In this document: positions 63,901 to 64,000 of the stretch, piece by piece
Position numbering within the stretch: position 1 is the stretch's first letter
Layout: every line of letters begins with the position of its first letter
Assembly: GCF_963678165.1 (NCBI RefSeq)
Contig: NZ_OY782755.1
Coordinates: 4,139,501 to 4,203,500, forward strand
From: an uncultured Acetobacteroides sp.
GTDB taxonomy: Bacteria > Bacteroidota > Bacteroidia > Bacteroidales > ZOR0009
Length of the DNA stretch: 64,000 bases
Reading direction: 5' to 3'
The notes under the pieces: model-generated
Databases searched by the model: none
Told to the model about the DNA's origin: nothing
What the model saw: only the letters and a program-made list of their open reading frames with translations
Position numbers and translations under genes: made by a program

Positions 63901-64000
63901 TGTATGTTTTGCCATTCAGGATGTACTCGTAGGCTACACCCAATATTTCGTCGTTGTTCAGGGCGCTGTTCAGCGATATGTAGCCAAGCTTGGGGTTGAA
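57968..64000 (-). CDS. sprA: SprA-type T9SS outer-membrane translocon protein (N-terminus outside window)
   Basis: A 2,010-residue C-terminal part; the frame continues through base 64000 (FNPKLGYISLNSALNNDE), a SprA hallmark, so the annotated-looking start near 63943 is only an internal TTG. Other features are a plug-like EFAHFIPGHAKAIGKSGNSY, the segment DDFEGAKIPIDLRSWNAWTL, and a very large predicted barrel ending in SFGFSVRYNIGQ. SprA (Sov) forms the outer-membrane pore of the type 9 secretion system. Full SprA proteins have about 2,300-2,500 residues, so several hundred are missing. Confidence 0.93.
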   Translation of the reverse strand, partial: FNPKLGYISLNSALNNDEILGVAYEYILNGKTYKVGELSTDGIEAPRALVVKLLKGTNLTPKLPNWALMMKNIYSIGSYQVNKENFYMDILYDDSKVGRTVNYIPEGAIKNKPLLSVLNLDRLNSQGDPYPDGIFDFVDGVTVLSEGGKVIFPVLQPFGSYLRSKIGDNSIADRYVYQELYDSSLTKAKQVADKNRFKLFGTFQSSAGSEISLNAMNIPQGSVVVTAGGLKLAENIDYTVDYALGRVRIINQAYLESGVPIKVSLESQALFNIQTKTLVGSHFDYRISDNFHIGATVLNLSERPLTQKVNFSDEPISNTIWGVNLSYQNKAPWLTSLVQKIPFIETQAPSSILFEAEFAHFIPGHAKAIGKSGNSYIDDFEGAKIPIDLRSWNAWTLASTPQGQPDMFPEGNLSNNLSYGYNRAKLAWYSIDPLFLRNTSYTPAYISRDKVQQSSHWVREIRERELFPEKDEVQGVPNTISVLNLAYYPKEKGPYNYETSASAVSKGMLSDGSLAAPETRWGGVMRSIPVSDFEMANVDYIEFWMMDPFVYNQNRKGGELIFNLGNISEDILRDGRKSFENGLPTSATVSKVDTTVWGRVPLIQSLVNAFDNNAASRRYQDVGLDGLGNDDEQSFFNAYLKNLEMLFGAGSKVYQNAFNDPSSDNYHYFRGRDYDDQKASILDRYKNFNNQEGNSPASDQAGESYSTSSTSIPDGEDINHDNTLSDAESYFQYRVPLSPTGLEVGKNFVSDRRDVEVDTPMGKSKVTWYQFKVPISDYEKTIGNIQDFKSIRFIRMLLHGFEDTTILRFARLELVKGEWRKYNFSLLEGQTGNASQMTNGSLDISTVSVEENSSRTPINYILPPGIDRVIDPSNPQIIRENEQAMQLKVFDLQDGDARAAYKTTGYDFRQYKRLKLDVHAEAISGQPLKDGDLSIFIRLGTDYKNNYYEYEIPLKLTPYGKYSSDRESDRAIVWPSDNALNIALDVFQDIKLKRYDAMRALGSSASPTQLFTMNDGINIVRMLGNPSLSNVRTIMIGIRNPSKQNNAADDGQPKSGIVWVNEMRLNSFNEEGGWAANAHMIAKMADFGVVSLAGSTMTPGFGSLESKINNRNQADVYTYDLAGDFELGKFFSEKAGVKIPMHLGYSESIANAKYSPTDQDLLLKTALKYLPSQHAKDSVLTLVQDFTARKSINFTNVTVAPPSAKPSIISPSNFSLTYAYNETYSRSPQMERQLQKNYKGIFSYAYNQTPKYFEPLSSFRNRTLQSPYLRLLKDFNIGYKPSQLSFVSEITRNYNEIKVRNLSGNSDIQIPSTFAKDFYWNRVYALQWDLTKSLKFTLSANNLARIDEPEGMVDKSRDRASYQVWKDSVWKNIAMGGRNVHYDHSFKITYNIPINKIPMFNWVSASASYDGSYDWDAGPMLPAETAYSVGNTIKNMNQASLMGTLNMVSLYNKVPFLRAINQEFDNPNKKVVLVSKTVKTDKMTLFKGRKKTISYDMEGVDIKVAVYDAKGKPVEAVTQVLPKKKITIQVAETVKGAVVHITGKVEYQNPLAYLAKGAVRMLMGVRNISASYTQNEGTILPGYKNNSSWFGTLHTSTGLAPGLAFIMGQQDPDMMDVARAKGWLVSDNNYLQPFVMNHMENFSARLNFEPIKDLIVDLTANRSYQKNTSQYGTAGGGATVFNGSFSISVVGIRSAFENPTSGNGYHSAAFDRFISNRAIISQRLGSDRAKGSANGYDGTPKQGYSDGYSSLSQEVMLPAFLSAYTNFSPSSVGVKPFIRIPYPNWTIRYQGFGKMEVLKPYITNADIEHSYRAVYTIGGYNSNPQFDPLTDGFSYVRNAQNDFIPRHEIVNVSISEYFQPLVGVNVGWVNNLQTQARINRSRVVALSLTNNQITEIRNSEWNFTVGYRIDNPIRWIDDESQKVIPSYLKLDCGLSFTNNQSLIRKIVEGFTQASDGRNTVALKISSDYMFNERVNIRAFYDRVVNKPLISNTYPTANTSFGFSVRYNIGQ

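Overview
This window looks like the chromosome of a member of the Bacteroidota, most probably an anaerobic Bacteroidales relative; I cannot name a genus. The evidence is a SprA-type type 9 secretion protein, an ExbB-ExbD-ExbD-TonB cluster followed by PstS-like and TPR genes, a carboxypeptidase-regulatory-domain TonB receptor, a long (665-residue) urocanate hydratase, TAnnTTTG promoter boxes and few Shine-Dalgarno sequences.

Layout. 1-5.1 kb (minus strand): a TonB energising operon (ExbB, two ExbD, TonB, a small membrane protein, a PstS-like lipoprotein, a TPR protein that runs off the left edge). 6.3-7.8 kb: sodium-pump decarboxylase beta subunit with a small partner. 8.3-16.2 kb: a 21-bp tandem array, an acyl-ACP thioesterase, then minus-strand PHP phosphatase, efp, tsaB, a MacA/TolC-like efflux pair, and an NfeD-stomatin pair. 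16.5-20.4 kb: secreted lipoproteins and ybaK. 20.6-31.1 kb: a second 21-bp array, a helical protein, an M23-like/S41 fusion, a CPBP protease, an OmpA-family protein, and a TonB receptor with an AraC-type regulator. 31.4-37.7 kb: a repeat-rich stretch with GH43, an intact IS4-family element, a DJ-1/PfpI protein and a GNAT protein. 37.7-39.1 kb: a DUF6261-like gene with a third 21-bp array. 39.2-49.1 kb: an AT-rich, mosaic accessory island. 49.3-64 kb: LysR-hutH-hutU, acpH, a fourth 21-bp-based array in front of another helical protein, gcvH, and sprA (open at the right edge).

Two patterns deserve attention. First, four intergenic arrays with unrelated sequences share a 21-bp unit (two helical turns) and each ends 158-261 bp upstream of a start codon. 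Three of the four genes behind them encode cytoplasmic-looking helical proteins of one general type. Second, the 39-49 kb island is built from at least four dispersed repeat families (called A, B, C and D here) that recur at the same place relative to genes: A and C in front of genes, B and D behind them. It also holds truncated gene starts, a MITE-like insertion (family E) with a visible target duplication, and a Shedu (DUF4263) nuclease translationally coupled to a small WYL-like protein. No integrase is present, so this looks like repeat-driven gene-cassette accretion rather than a standard integron.

All calls come from reading sequence and ORF translations by eye; no database search was run.
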